From Ascarosepion bandense (lineage: Eukaryota > Mollusca > Cephalopoda > Sepiida > Sepiidae), in contig JBBBDQ010001186.1 in NCBI GenBank assembly GCA_037127315.1, positions 4,131,396 to 4,195,395 of the forward strand: DNA of 64,000 bases, in the 5' to 3' direction. The notes under the pieces were generated by a model that was not told where the DNA came from, ran no database searches, and saw only the letters and a program-made list of their open reading frames with translations. Below are positions 10,772 to 20,714 of this stretch, piece by piece. Made by a program: the position numbers and the translations under genes. The stretch's first letter is position 1. Every line of letters begins with the position of its first letter.

Positions 10772-12060
10772 GATTCGGTATTAAAACACTATCATCAGGC
10801 ACTAAAATTTGGTTAATTTATTTGGAAATTTATTTAAATAAGGAGATTTAAAAAATAAAATAGAAAATTAAAATAAAAAAACAAATAAAACTTAAGAATT
10901 AGGAGGTCATCCAATGAGATGAATTAAGTTGGGTGGGAGGATATAGAATTTAAAGAATGTTGTACGTACGACTCATAGACAGTAGTGTTTCAATGTTTTA
11001 CCGCTGAAAACCAGCGATTTCAAAACTTTTAAACCGGTAAAAATAGAAAAAGTTAAAGGAGAAAAAAAGAAAAAAAAAAGAATAGATAAAATGCAAGAGA
11101 AAATAGGAAGAGAAAGACTAGCAAAGAAGAATAAAAAATTTGGAAAAGATAAAATAAAATAAAATAAAATAAAGTAAATATAAAAATAAAATCAAAACTA
11201 ACAAAAAAGAATAGAATAATTAAAAAATATATAAAAATCAAAATTAGAATTAAAATCTAAATAAAGATATATTCTTAATGGGATTTGTACATAAGTACAA
11301 ATAAAAGATTAATAGTAATTAAAATAATGCCAATTCACTATACAATTTTTTATAATTTACAAAAAGTGCAAATAGTCAAAATATTGAGATAAAATTGAGA
11401 TAATTTCAGATATGTTTATCGGGGTGGAAAATTCTGTAGTGGCAAAAATTGGTTATTTTATTACATTGGTTCAATATGTCAGTTTTGAGGAATTTTATTA
11501 GATGAATTTTTTCTTTTAAGCAAACGAAACATATTTCATGTAACGATTTACATGTTCTGGCTTTATTTAATATTTCACATTTAACTGCCAGAGTTTTATT
11601 TGCATCTTTTAATTGCCGGTATTATTTAAAGAGAGAAGTATAATTACTATATACCTTATTATTGAAAGATCAGCTATGCTGGTAAAATCAAGACTTAAAA
11701 TAATCATATAATGTTTGGTAAGTGTAGGATTTTCATTAGTTGAGATAGTAGCTTGGTATACAATGGAAACTGTAAGGCATTTATTTTGCAAAGTACATAC
11801 GTTAGAATATCGCAATTGCAGGAACGTTTGTTATTATCATTATTTATGGTAAGTTAGTTATAATTAATACCATAATGTTGTTTTAGGGTGTTATTATTGT
11901 GTTTTTATTATATTATAAATATATCAAGATTATCAGTACAACTTACCATTTTATATATCTTTATTCTTATTTTATTTTTGACATATTCTTATCTAAATAC
12001 AATATCAAATAAATTAACTAGATTTAACAGCCTGATAATGGTGTTTTAACACCGAAACTT
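10772..12060. mobile_element. Inverted-arm element with decayed hammerhead-like cores
   Basis: The left arm (10772-10870) and right arm (about 11960-12055) are inverted copies sharing ggttaatttattt. Each carries a CTGAT..T.GTGTTTTAA.ACCGAA core. On the right (plus strand) it reads CTGATAA then ggtgttttaacacc then GAAAC; on the left (minus strand) CTGATGA then a weaker stem and GAAT. Both have lost an invariant base. The interior is A-rich (11040-11260) and contains a block (11520-11640) like 1560-1700. The structure resembles Penelope terminal repeats, but no coding part remains. Confidence 0.55.
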
Positions 12061-12061
12061 T

Positions 12062-12615
12062 GTAAGGAGAATCTGTAACGTGGTTGATACTGACTTGGCA
12101 GACCGGCTGAAACCACTCTCTCACCGGCGTGATGTGGCTTCCCTGTGCCTCTTCTACAAGTACTTTCATGGCTTCTGCTCCGATGAGCTTAGAGCACTGG
12201 TGCCGCCTAAGCAGGAATTTACACGAGATGCTAGATTAGCAACTAGGTCCCACCCTTTTACAGTTAAACAGATAAGATGTAACCGTAAATTCTACTCCAA
12301 CAGCTTCTTTTCTGGCGCTTCCCGCCTGTGGAACTCCCTTCCACAAGTCTGCTTTCCCGACAGCTACAATCTCCAGGTGTTTAAATGTAGGGTCAATAGA
12401 CATATCCTATCACTGTAACTCCCAATTATTCTCAGAACACTCTCATCTACCCAACCCTCATTCTCGGTATCCTTACCCGCCTATCACCCACTCTCTGACA
12501 TTTCCTATATTTAACCATTCTCGGTATCCCTACCCGCCTATCACCCACCCTCTGATATTTCCTATATTTAATCATCCATGCCTTGCTCGGGGTGAAACGC
12601 TTATAAAAAAAAAAA
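12062..12615 (+). mobile_element. CR1/Jockey-like LINE, 5'-truncated copy with 3' tail
   Basis: Frame 12068-12418 encodes RRICNVVDTDLADRL, then SLCLFYKYFHGFCSDELRAL, then SHPFTVKQIRC and SRLWNSLP, with a stop at 12416-12418. This is the conserved C-terminal region downstream of the RT domain in this LINE family; many copies occur in the window. The 3' untranslated part ends in gccttgctcggggtgaaacg plus an A-run. The 5' end is truncated exactly at the hammerhead-like arm, so the LINE integrated into or beside that element. Its coding part has no stop, but it is far too short to be functional. Confidence 0.85.
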
Positions 12616-12649
12616 GCTATTAACTTACAATATGATATTTTTATTATTG

Positions 12650-12806
12650 TAATTTTTTTTTTTAATCGTATCACCCCGAGCAAGGCGGTAACGCCACTGA
12701 TGTGCAGGGGGCTACGTAATAGTGAAAAGATCGGAAAAGAGAAAGCCGGAAACCATATCCTAAACAGGGAACAAGGGATGAGCCTCTTAACCTGTTCAAT
12801 AGACAT
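12650..12806 (-). mobile_element. LINE 3' end (same family), short fragment
   Basis: The tail (poly-T, then atcaccccgagcaaggcgg on the plus strand) faces the previous LINE tail to tail with about 40 bp between. It matches 23318-23458. A third scrap of the same stretch (ggaaaagagaaagccggaaa) is at 12876-12920. Confidence 0.8.
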
Positions 12807-12815
12807 GGGTGGAGT

Positions 12816-12849
12816 GTGAACCGGGCGATCTATCTATCGCCCGGTTCAC
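12816..12849. repeat. Perfect 14-bp GC-rich hairpin
   Basis: Arms gtgaaccgggcgat (12816-12829) and atcgcccggttcac (12836-12849) with a six-base loop. Unusually GC-rich for this AT-rich window. Its role is unknown; it could mark an insertion junction between the two LINE scraps around it. Confidence 0.8.
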
Positions 12850-12977
12850 AATTGAAAAAAAAAAACCAAGAAAACAAAGTGAGAAGATTGGAAAAGAGAA
12901 AGCCGGAAACCACGTCCTAATTACCATATATTTATGCTCTACTTTTGTATCGCGCACTTTTTAAAAGTAAATATCTA

Positions 12978-13523
12978 ACTGTGGAATGTACTTCCATTAG
13001 CAACCATTATATATATATCTGTGTCGCCAATAGGATTTGACCTCTGGGTGACCAATGCTTCTACCATGTCAAGTAGCTTATCTGGATCAGTGGTGAAGAA
13101 GTCAGGGTCTGTGTTGATTATGGCGTTTTGCACAGTCTCATCAGCACAATTATATAAGTGAATATTAGCCTGGGAGCTTGGCATATTTGTCATATTGGTG
13201 AAGACATCCTAGTCAATTCGGAACTTCCTGAATTGCTGTGGTGTCATCTCTAGACTGAGATGAGGAGGCTTGGCTGCTAGTGCCTGAATGCGGGTTGTCT
13301 GGATGGTGGTTTCTTTTGCCTGCTTGAGGATACACAGGGTTTCTCTCAATGTGACTCCTAGCTCCTTCAGCATAGATCGAGCCAGCATTTGAAGGCTCTC
13401 AATTGTCAGCTCCTCGTCTGCAAACCTTGTTGCATGAGTTTTGGCCGAGTCAGTGGATATGCCCGCTTCAATGAAGAAGTATTCCCAATCTTTGGGGGTC
13501 ATAAATCCTGTTCGCGACGCCAT
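12978..13523 (-). pseudogene. LTR-retrotransposon gag-like ORF (Ty3/Gypsy-type), broken
   Basis: The start is taken at 13523 (MASRTGFMTPKDWEYFF). Residues 1-70 look like a SAM-type helical domain (FFIEAGIS...YA-like...LGVTLRETLCILKQ). Then comes a retrotransposon-gag-like part: EMTPQQFRKFRID, an in-frame TAG where W is expected, DVFTNMTNMPSSQANIHLYN, ETVQNAIINTDPDFFTT, ALVTQRSNPI. The homology breaks at about 13015, where the frame runs into (TA)-rich sequence. No protease, RT or LTR is seen nearby. The similarity is recalled from invertebrate Gypsy-like gags, so the family assignment is tentative; the single stop and the truncation are direct observations. Confidence 0.6.
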
Positions 13524-13574
13524 GTAGAACAATATAGTATAGAGCAACTGTAGAACAATTACTCTATATTTTTT

Positions 13575-14010
13575 GCCTTGTGCCACACGTAAGCTACGAT
13601 TACTAAATCATAGAGCAATTCGACGTTGTCTGATAGCACATTTGTTTCGCTAAATCTTTTGTGCAGTGACTTTGGTTCTCACTGTGTGCTCCATACATTC
13701 GGCCTTGTGCCACACGTACGCTACACTTAATAAATAGTTGAGCATTTCCACGTGGAGCAATGGTTAGCATGTTTGTTTTGGTGAATCAGTTACGACTGAA
13801 TAATGAGTTCGGCGCACATTGGGTGCTTCATACTTTCAGCCTTGTGCCACACGTGAGCTACGCTTACTAAATCGGTGAGTCCTTCGACATGATGTAAAGA
13901 TGAGCATACTTGTTTTGATAAGTTAATTACCACTGAGTAATGAGTTCGGCCCTCACTGTTTGCGCTATAGTTTTTTGCCTTGTGCCACATGTATTCTATG
14001 CTTACTAAAT
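13575..14010 (+). repeat. Tandem array of tRNA-like units (127-138 bp)
   Basis: The word gccttgtgccac recurs at 13575, 13702, 13839 and 13977, giving periods of 127, 137 and 138. Each unit has an A-box-like stretch (gagcaatggttagcatg at about 13755) and a B-box-like stretch (gagttcggcgcacattgg at about 13805). So this is a head-to-tail multimer of a tRNA-derived head with a short linker, next to the gag remnant. Confidence 0.7.
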
Positions 14011-14439
14011 CCCTGCATATATTCATATTCATGTATATACCAATGTTTGAAAATATATTTTTGATATACTCAGTAATCTGTATATATATATATATATGTA
14101 TACATCCGCCCAAAGTTAATATATATATATGCCTGTGTGTGCGTGAACATTTATTTGAATTCATAATCCATTTATGATTGCGCCATTTACGTGTACTTCA
14201 TCTTATCTTTTCAATCATTACGGAAGCCCATAAAAATAACATATTCGTTCAGTCGACGTCTTTATCAAACGATGTTCAATGTATTTAATAGTTTTAAGTT
14301 TTCATCCCTTTCAGGAAAAGTGCATTTTTTTTTATTATTACTCCTACGTGTTTTCATAACGAGAAAGTAGACAAACTGCTTCGCCGAAATTGGCTAACGT
14401 TTATGAGCTGATAAAGAAACAGCTTCAATCTCGGCTTCA

Positions 14440-14893
14440 AATCGTCTGGTGCTAGGAAAATTGGTTCACGGTTTCGTACCAGACATGTTTTTCTTACCAA
14501 AATCTGTCTTGCTATTCGTCCATGCCTTGAATATTGCAAATAATCTTGTCTGGTGCTTTAGCTACGTTTCTATAGATTCTTGAAAAGCTTCAAAGAAAAG
14601 ATCTGCAATTTTATCCGCCCTGACTCGGCATCTTGGATTTCACTCACTTTTCTACCGACATAAAGTCGCATCCTTATGTCTATTCTACAAATGTTTTAAC
14701 GGTAATTGTTTTCATGAGCTTTTCTCTAGTTGCTACCTCGATTTCATGAAAGTTAACGTTGTACTAGATTGGCAGTTAGATCACATCATTTTACTGTTAA
14801 AATTGGTGAATGCAACCGCAAGTTCTATGCTAATAGTTTCTTCTGTCGCACTTTTCAATCTTGGAACTCTCTTCTGATTTTTTCCCTCTGTTA
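14440..14893 (+). pseudogene. Old LINE C-terminal fragment
   Basis: Pieces in shifting frames read CLEYCK, KICNFIRPDS, SLCLFYKCFNGN, RLAVRSHHFTVKIGECNRKFYANSFF. This is the same C-terminal domain as the younger LINE copies but much more diverged, with many stops. It ends without the 3' tail where a SINE begins at 14917. Confidence 0.7.
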
Positions 14894-14916
14894 AGATAGT
14901 TTAGCTGTTGTGCACT

Positions 14917-15204
14917 CTGTCAGTCAGTTAAGTGCCATACGTGATACACGCTTTGAGCAACCATGTCTCGAAAGAGACATGACTGACTGGGTAGAAGATT
15001 ATCTCGCAGTAGGTTGCCATTGCTTTCTACGTTAGACTGGTTGCCAGCCAAGGCTATAGAACCCAATCTGTCATTTTATTTGACTCATAGCTAGAGGGGG
15101 ATCAGATGTATTATATTAAGTAGTAATTAGTGGGGGATCAGTTTATTAATTCATAACAATATAAACTAACCCGCACTTTATGTCCAGTAGTAGCTTAATC
15201 ATGT
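14917..15204 (-). mobile_element. SINE (family S) fused to a small foldback
   Basis: Minus-orientation SINE: its 3' end gtcagttaagtgccatacg is at the left. The body runs to about 15093 and is then replaced by a short inverted-repeat element (gtgggggatcagttta...taaactaacccgcacttta, about 15125-15180). The same fusion at nearly the same SINE position occurs at 29486-29757, so it probably amplified as a composite subfamily. The tRNA-like head is missing. Confidence 0.75.
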
Positions 15205-15214
15205 AATCAACTAT

Positions 15215-15893
15215 TATATTCAGACAGTCAGTTAAGCACTATACGTGATACACGTTTTGGGCGACCATGTCTCCAAAGAAGCATGACTGACTGGGCAAAA
15301 TATTATTCCGCAGTAGGTTGCTATTGTTTTCTACTGTAGACTGGTTGCTAGCCAAGGCTATAGAACCCAATCTGTCCTATTATTTAACCCATAACTGGAG
15401 GGAAGAGACGGATTAATACCTTTCTCAAGGGTATTTGTGCGTAAGTGAATGTGAGGAATTCAACTTGATTTTTTTTAATCATTTCACCCCAAACAAGGCA
15501 TTCCACTGCCACTATTGCGCATGGGGTTGCATAGGGGAAGGTAAAGAGAAGGAGTGGTTAGACATAGGGAATGTCAAAAGGAAGGTTGATAAATGGGTAA
15601 GGATACCGAGGATGAGGTTAGGGTAGATGGGAAGTGCGTTTGAAAGAATGGGAGAGAGTTAGTTTGTTAGGAGGTGTCTATTGACCTTACATTTAAACTC
15701 CTGGAGATTGCAGCCGTCGGGGAAGCAATCATGTGGAAAGGAATTCCACAGTCGGGATGTGCGAGAGAAGAAACTGTTGGAGCAGAAGTCGCGGTTGCAT
15801 TTTATCGGTTTCACTGTAAAAGGGTGGGATTTGACCTCGGCCTCACGATTTGTTGCTCCGAGTCGATATCCACTGCACCACAACGCACATCCG
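15215..15893 (-). mobile_element. SINE (family S) split by a LINE
   Basis: SINE body 15215-15471 and head 15832-15893 (ccgagtcgatatccactgca, the complement of the A-box region) are the two halves of one minus-strand SINE. A LINE fragment (15472-15831) lies between them in the B-box region. The word gattt borders the LINE on both sides, a likely target-site duplication. The SINE is therefore older than this LINE insertion. Confidence 0.8.
15472..15831 (-). mobile_element. CR1/Jockey-like LINE 3' fragment nested in a SINE
   Basis: Poly-T then atttcaccccaaacaaggc marks the 3' tail. The coding end (minus, about 15831-15665) reads SHPFTVKPIKCNRDFCSNSFF, SRLWNSFPHDCFPDGCNLQ, EFKCKVNRHLLTN, stop. 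5'-truncated at SHPFTV. Confidence 0.85.
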
Positions 15894-16043
15894 AGCACTT
15901 CGTAGTTAGACCACTTCTGGTCTTTTCTATTTACTTGCTTTGTTAGGGACTTTTTTCTTGTTTAAATTATTACGTCTTTTGGTAAATTGTCTGTTGGTCA
16001 CACCAAAATTGTTGGGTTTCATATATACGGTGCCACGCCAAAA

Positions 16044-16665
16044 TTTACAACATTACAAAAAATATTTACGACACATTACAAAATTTACAACACATTACAA
16101 AAATTAACAACACATTACAAAATTTACAAAATTTACAGCACATTACAAAAATTTACAAAATTTGCAACACATTACAAAAATTAACAACACATTACAAAAT
16201 TTACAACACATTACCAAAATTTACAACACATTACAAAATTTACAACACATTACCAAAATTTACAACACATTACAAAATTTACAAAATTTGCAATACATTA
16301 CAAAAATTTACATCACATTACAAAATTTACAAAATTTACAACACATTAAAAAATTTACAACACATTACAAAATTTACAAAATTTACAACACATTACAAAA
16401 ATTTACAAAAATTTACAACACATTACAAAAATTTGCATCACATTAAAAAATTTACAACACATTACAAAAATTTACAAAATTTACAACACATTACAAAAAT
16501 TTACAAAAATTTACAACACATTACAAAAATTTGCAACACATTACAAAATTTACAAAATTTACAACACATTACAAAAATTTACATCACATTACAAAATTTA
16601 CAAAATTTACAACACATTACAAAAATTAATAACACATTACAAAATTTAGAACACATTACAAAAAA
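16044..16665. repeat. Minisatellite of (acaacacattacaaaattt)-type units
   Basis: About 30 irregular units of 20-37 bp built from two words, ttacaaaattt and acaacacatt. It lies directly beside the left end of the Tc1 element. On the complementary strand the unit reads aatgtgttgtaaattttg, nearly the direct-repeat motif found twice in each Tc1 terminal repeat (for example 21381-21400). It gives lysine/threonine/asparagine-rich open frames that are not genes. Confidence 0.9.
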
Positions 16666-16887
16666 AAAACTTCCTTTAGGAATTTCTAACTTTTTACTGA
16701 TAATAATACATGTTTAAGCATTTAGTCGAACAATCAGATTTTTTAAAAAATCAATAAAAATACTCCACAAAGAAAAACAAATTTTTAATAACGCAAAAGT
16801 TTGCAATACATTAATTAAATCATCTATTAACCTTTATAGTGTAACCGTTATTGCTAATTACAGCATGTGGGCGTTTAGGGTAGGCCT

Positions 16888-17075
16888 CTACGAATTTCTT
16901 GCATGTTTTTGGCTGACGTTTTTCCGCTCTTCATGACAAAATTCTTTTAGTTCATGCAGGATTTGCGGTTTACTTCTTTGAATTCTCAGTTTCAACCCTC
17001 TCCATAAATTTTCAATCGGATTGAGATCTGGAAATTGATTTGGTCATTTTAGAACACGTATAGGATACAAATCCT
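16888..17075 (-). pseudogene. Tc1 transposase, C-terminal piece with catalytic Glu motif
   Basis: The minus frame reads PIRVLK, stop, PNQFPDLNPIENLWRGLK, then LRIQRSKPQILHELKEFC, EEWK-like, and a stop at 16888-16890. PDLNPIENLW is the hallmark around the third acidic residue of the Tc1 DD(34)E triad. One internal stop replaces the tryptophan usually found before P-S/N-Q. Continues from the central piece at 19692-19912. Confidence 0.9.
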
Positions 17076-17084
17076 ATATTCATT

Positions 17085-18020
17085 TATTTTTTAATCGTGT
17101 CGCCCCAAGCAAGATATTTTACTGCCACTGTTGTGCAGGAGGTTACATGGGAGGAATGTTATGAAGAGTGAGAGGTTGCAGGGGGTGTCAGGAAGAGAGT
17201 ATGAGAGGGAAGAGATTACTGATGAAAGTGGGGTGGACGAGGAGGAATGTTATGTGGAGTGAGAGGTTGCAGAGGGTGTCAGGAAGAGAGTAAGAGAGGG
17301 AAGAGATTACTGATGCAAGTGGGGTGGACGAGGAGGAATGTTATGTGGAGTGAGAGGTTGCAGGGGGTGTCAGGAAGAGAGTAGGAGAGAGAAGAGATTA
17401 CTGATGAGAGTGGGGTGGTCGAGGAGGAATGTTATGTGGAGTGAGAGGTTTCAGGGGGTGTCAGGAAGAGAGTAGGAGAGGGAAGAGATTACTGATGAGA
17501 GTGGAGTGAACGAGTAGGAATGTTATGTGGAGTGAGAGGTTTCAGGGGGTGTCAGGAAGAGAATATGAGAGGGAAGAGATTACTGATGAGAGTGGGGTGA
17601 ACGAGGAGGAATGTTATGTGGAGTGAGAGGTTTCAGGGGGTGTCAGGAAGAGAGTAGGAGAGGGAAGAGATTACTGATGAGAGTGGGGTGGTCGAGGAGG
17701 AATGTTATGTGTGTTATGTGGAATGAGAGGTTTCAGGGGGTGTCAGGAAGAGAGTAGGAGAGGGAAGAGAGTACTGATGAGAGTGGGGTAGATGAAGAAA
17801 AACATGAGAAAGAGGATGTAAGATAGTGAGATAGAAGATGACTATTGACTTGACATTTAAATTCTTGGAGATTGTAACTGTCAGGAAAGCAAGTGTGCGG
17901 AAGAGAATCCCACAGGCGAGAAAAGAAGCTGATGGAGTCGAATTTGTGTTTACAATTTATTGGTTTCACAGTGAAAGGGTGGGACCTAATTGCTAATCTT
18001 GTGGCTCGAGGAAATTCGTA
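17085..18020 (-). mobile_element. CR1/Jockey-like LINE 3' end with expanded 3' UTR
   Basis: Poly-T and aatcgtgtcgccccaagcaag (17090-17112) give the tail. The coding end (18015-17835, minus) reads ISSSHKISN-like, FTVKPINCKHKFDSISFFS, RLWDSLPHTCFPDSYNLQ, EFKCQVNSHLLSH. Between them the 3' UTR holds a 91-bp tandem array. It is inserted between the central and C-terminal pieces of the Tc1 transposase. Confidence 0.85.
17152..17800. repeat. 91-bp minisatellite (about 7 copies) inside a LINE 3' UTR
   Basis: The word aggaatgttatg starts at 17152, 17243, 17334, 17425, 17516, 17607 and 17698, exactly 91 bp apart. The last unit has a 9-bp duplication (tgtgttatg). Units differ by a few substitutions such as ggttgcag/ggtttcag. 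Confidence 0.95.
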
Positions 18021-18155
18021 TCCTCCAACAATTAACTAAAACGCAAAAAGTAAAATTGCACACCCGCACAAATGAATAAGAATGAGTGAAAACATTTTTA
18101 CTAAGGCAAATTTCAAAAGTCGGTGTGAAAATTGATTCTGGATTCTGATTAGATA

Positions 18156-18500
18156 AGAAATAGCAAATTGATCTATGCACCCGGTCAATTTTTCTTAACA
18201 TCTACAAAATGGGTATGCGGTTTCGATCTAGTCATATGACTAGATTCCACTACTTAACCACGTCTGTTGACCGGCAACAATCAGCCGGTTAAATTGATCT
18301 ATGGACCCGGTTAATTCTGCTACGCTACTTAACCACGTCTCTTGACCAGCAAAAATCAGTCAGTCAATTGATCTATGCACCCGGTCAATTTTTCTTAACA
18401 CCTACAAAATGGGTATACGGTATACGCATTTGATCCAGTCACATGACTAGATTCCACTACTTAATCACGTCTCTTGACCGACAAAAATCGGTCAGTCAAA
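18156..18500. repeat. 200-bp tandem duplication
   Basis: gatctatgcacccggtcaat occurs at 18170 and 18370. An additional partial copy (gatctatggacccggtt) is at 18296. A 16-nt perfect palindrome ctagtcatatgactag lies in the first unit. Function unknown. Confidence 0.85.
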
Positions 18501-18728
18501 TGGGAACGTCCGAGAGACGACAAGCAAGATGTAACAAAAGTAACTTCAGGCAAGACCCGGACATACAAAGGTCGCGTCACACATTAGTTCAGCTTCCTCT
18601 TCACTGACTCGTCAACAAAGAAACAACAACAGTAATAAGACATCTTCAACTGACTCCTAAAAATTAACATCCGATAAGTACAATTTCGTTTATTGCGATA
18701 TTAGTAATCTAATTCATCTTTTTACATG

Positions 18729-19030
18729 TGCGTTGTGGTGCAGTGGATATCGACTCGGAACGACAAATCGGGGAGATGAGTTCGAATTCCAGTTGAATTC
18801 GTTGCATTCACTTACGCACAAATACCCTAGGGAGAAGTATTAACCTGTCTCTTTCCTTCAGTTATGGGTTAAATAATAGGGCAGATTGGGTTTTATAGCA
18901 TTAGCTGGCAATCAGTCTACCGTAGAAAGCAATGGCAACGTACAGCGGGATAATCTTTTTCCCAGTCAGTCATGTCTCTTTCGGGACATGATCGCCCAAA
19001 GCATGTATCACGTGTGGTACTTAAATGACT
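18729..19030 (+). mobile_element. SINE (family S), full length with tRNA-like head
   Basis: Plus orientation. A-box-like tggtgcagtgg (18736-18746) and B-box gttcgaattcc (18780-18790) form an internal RNA polymerase III promoter. The body includes acttacgcacaaataccct and ttgggtt; the 3' end includes gtcatgtctctttcgggac and a gtatcacgtgtggtactta-type end. About 300 bp. A good reference copy for the family, which has about eleven members here. Octopus tRNA-derived SINEs are known in the literature; whether this is one of them needs a database comparison. Confidence 0.85.
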
Positions 19031-19690
19031 GGCATACACGCATTCTGCTACTATCAACGGCAAGCTTTGAATTTCCGTGGAACATTTAACTACTTATATT
19101 TTCTCTTTGAACATTTCACTCATACAAATTAATTAACGACATGGAATTTCTATTCGAGAATTCGACATCTTACAGACTGGTTATTCTGTTTAGTTAATAA
19201 AAAATTTACTTTAACATACAAAACGAAATATTTTATTCTTCTTGTTATGTTGCATGTACAGTATTATTGTTAAATAAATACAAACAACGTAATAGTATAA
19301 AGTAGGTGTATTACCAGGAAGAGAAGTATTTACAAAAGATGCGGTTAGTCGAATACAGAACAAGGGTTTTAGTAGAACGTATTGTCGTGAGACGTCAGAG
19401 TTGACAAATAGAACACTTCCGGTCCAATACCGGAAATACCCGTCTGACTTGTTCACTTGGCTTACTTCCTCGACTGACTTCCGAGGTACTCCCCGAGGTA
19501 TCATCACTACTACTTTATGTAGTGCTTAGAACAGTCCATTACCGTAGAAAAAGGTGGAGAGCGCCCCAACACTTCCGCATTCCAACATTCAACCTTCAGC
19601 CTTCTGATATTTTAAATTGTGGGGACTTCGGTTGTGTTTGACACAAGGCCAATTTGATAAGAATCACCGAGGCCCCTACAAACGTCTATA
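19031..19690. other. Unassigned stretch inside the split Tc1 element
   Basis: It contains a 98-codon minus-strand open frame (19211-19507) with no family signature that I recognise. There is no repeat relation to the rest of the window. It must have entered with the material inserted between the central and C-terminal transposase parts, unless part of it is decayed transposon. Confidence 0.4.
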
Positions 19691-19691
19691 T

Positions 19692-19912
19692 ATGCTTAAC
19701 CATGATTTTGTAAGTTTAGATGTATGTTTAGGATCTTGTTGAAAGATCCAGCTTGGTTTCAAGCCCAACAAAAGTGCTTTGACGTAAATTTCTTTCCAAA
19801 ATATCCCTATGATATGCTCCATTCATCTATTATTTCAATGTTTCACACGCCTGGAAAACACTAAAACAACCCCAGATCATCATTGATCCGCTTCTAAATT
19901 TTACCGTTGGGA
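19692..19912 (-). pseudogene. Tc1 transposase, central piece with second catalytic Asp
   Basis: Minus frames: PTVKFRSGSMMIWGCFSVF, ACETLK, two stops, MNGAYHRDILERNLRQSTF, then after a frameshift LKPSWIFQQDPKHTSKLTK and SWLSIY. WGCF and QQD..PKHTSK are Tc1 hallmarks, and QQD carries the second acidic residue. The usual ND after QQD is missing. Confidence 0.9.
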
Positions 19913-19989
19913 TAGTATTCTCCAGCAAATAGTCAATACCCTTCCTCCTCCAGATTCAGTACTCTTTCCTTCTCCAGATTCTCATCCAT

Positions 19990-20695
19990 TTATTTGCTTC
20001 CCCGACAGCTACAATCGCCAAGAATTTAAATGCAAAGTCAATAGTCATTTCCTATCTCACTAAACTGCATCCTCTCTCTTATGCTCCTTTCTTCGTCCAC
20101 TCCACTCTCATCAGGATTCTCATCATTCTCTTAACCACTTCCTGACACCCCCTATAACCTGTCACTCTTTCTCATAACTTTCCTCCTATGTAACCCCCTG
20201 CAAAACAGTGGCAGTAAAATGCCTTGCTTGGGGCTATATGATTATAAAAAAAAATTCTATACTTTTATAAAGTGGATATAAAGTGGGGGATTAATTCTAT
20301 ATTACAATCAATAAATCAACTGATCCCTCACTTTATGGCCACAGTCATCCTTCTTTTACCCACTTCCTGACACCTCCTATAAATTGTCACTCTTTCTCAT
20401 AATTTCCTCCTATGTAACCCCCTGCAAAACAGTGGCAGTAAAATGCCTTGCTTGGGGCGATATGATTATAAAAAAATTCTATACTATTATGATGTGGATA
20501 TATAAAGTGGGGGATTAATTCTACATTACAATCAATATATAAACTGATCCCTCACTTTATGACCACAATCTTCCTTCATTCACTCACTTTCTGACACCTC
20601 CTATAACCTGTCACTCTTTCTCATAACTTTCCTCCTATGTAACCCTATGCAAAACAGTGGCAGTAAAATGCCTTGCTTGGGGCGATATGATTAGA
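19990..20695 (+). mobile_element. LINE 3' end amplified three times in tandem
   Basis: It starts with a short coding end (CFPDSYNRQEFKCKVNSHF, stop at about 20062) and a 3' UTR. The tail gccttgcttggggc-atatgatta recurs at 20221, 20445 and 20670, giving periods of 224 and 225. Each repeat unit also holds a small foldback (agtgggggattaattcta...tgatccctcacttta). So LINE tail plus foldback was duplicated as a unit. It is inserted between the N-terminal and central Tc1 pieces. Confidence 0.85.
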
Positions 20696-20714
20696 AAAGA
20701 AAAAAGGAAAAGAT

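Noticed and set aside
16044..16717. Three overlapping 65-94 codon frames rich in H, N, K and T
   Set aside because: Translate an AT-rich minisatellite; no start context, no domain.
19211..19507. 98-codon minus-strand frame inside the broken Tc1 element
   Set aside because: No family signature and located in an insertion mosaic; kept only as an unassigned stretch.
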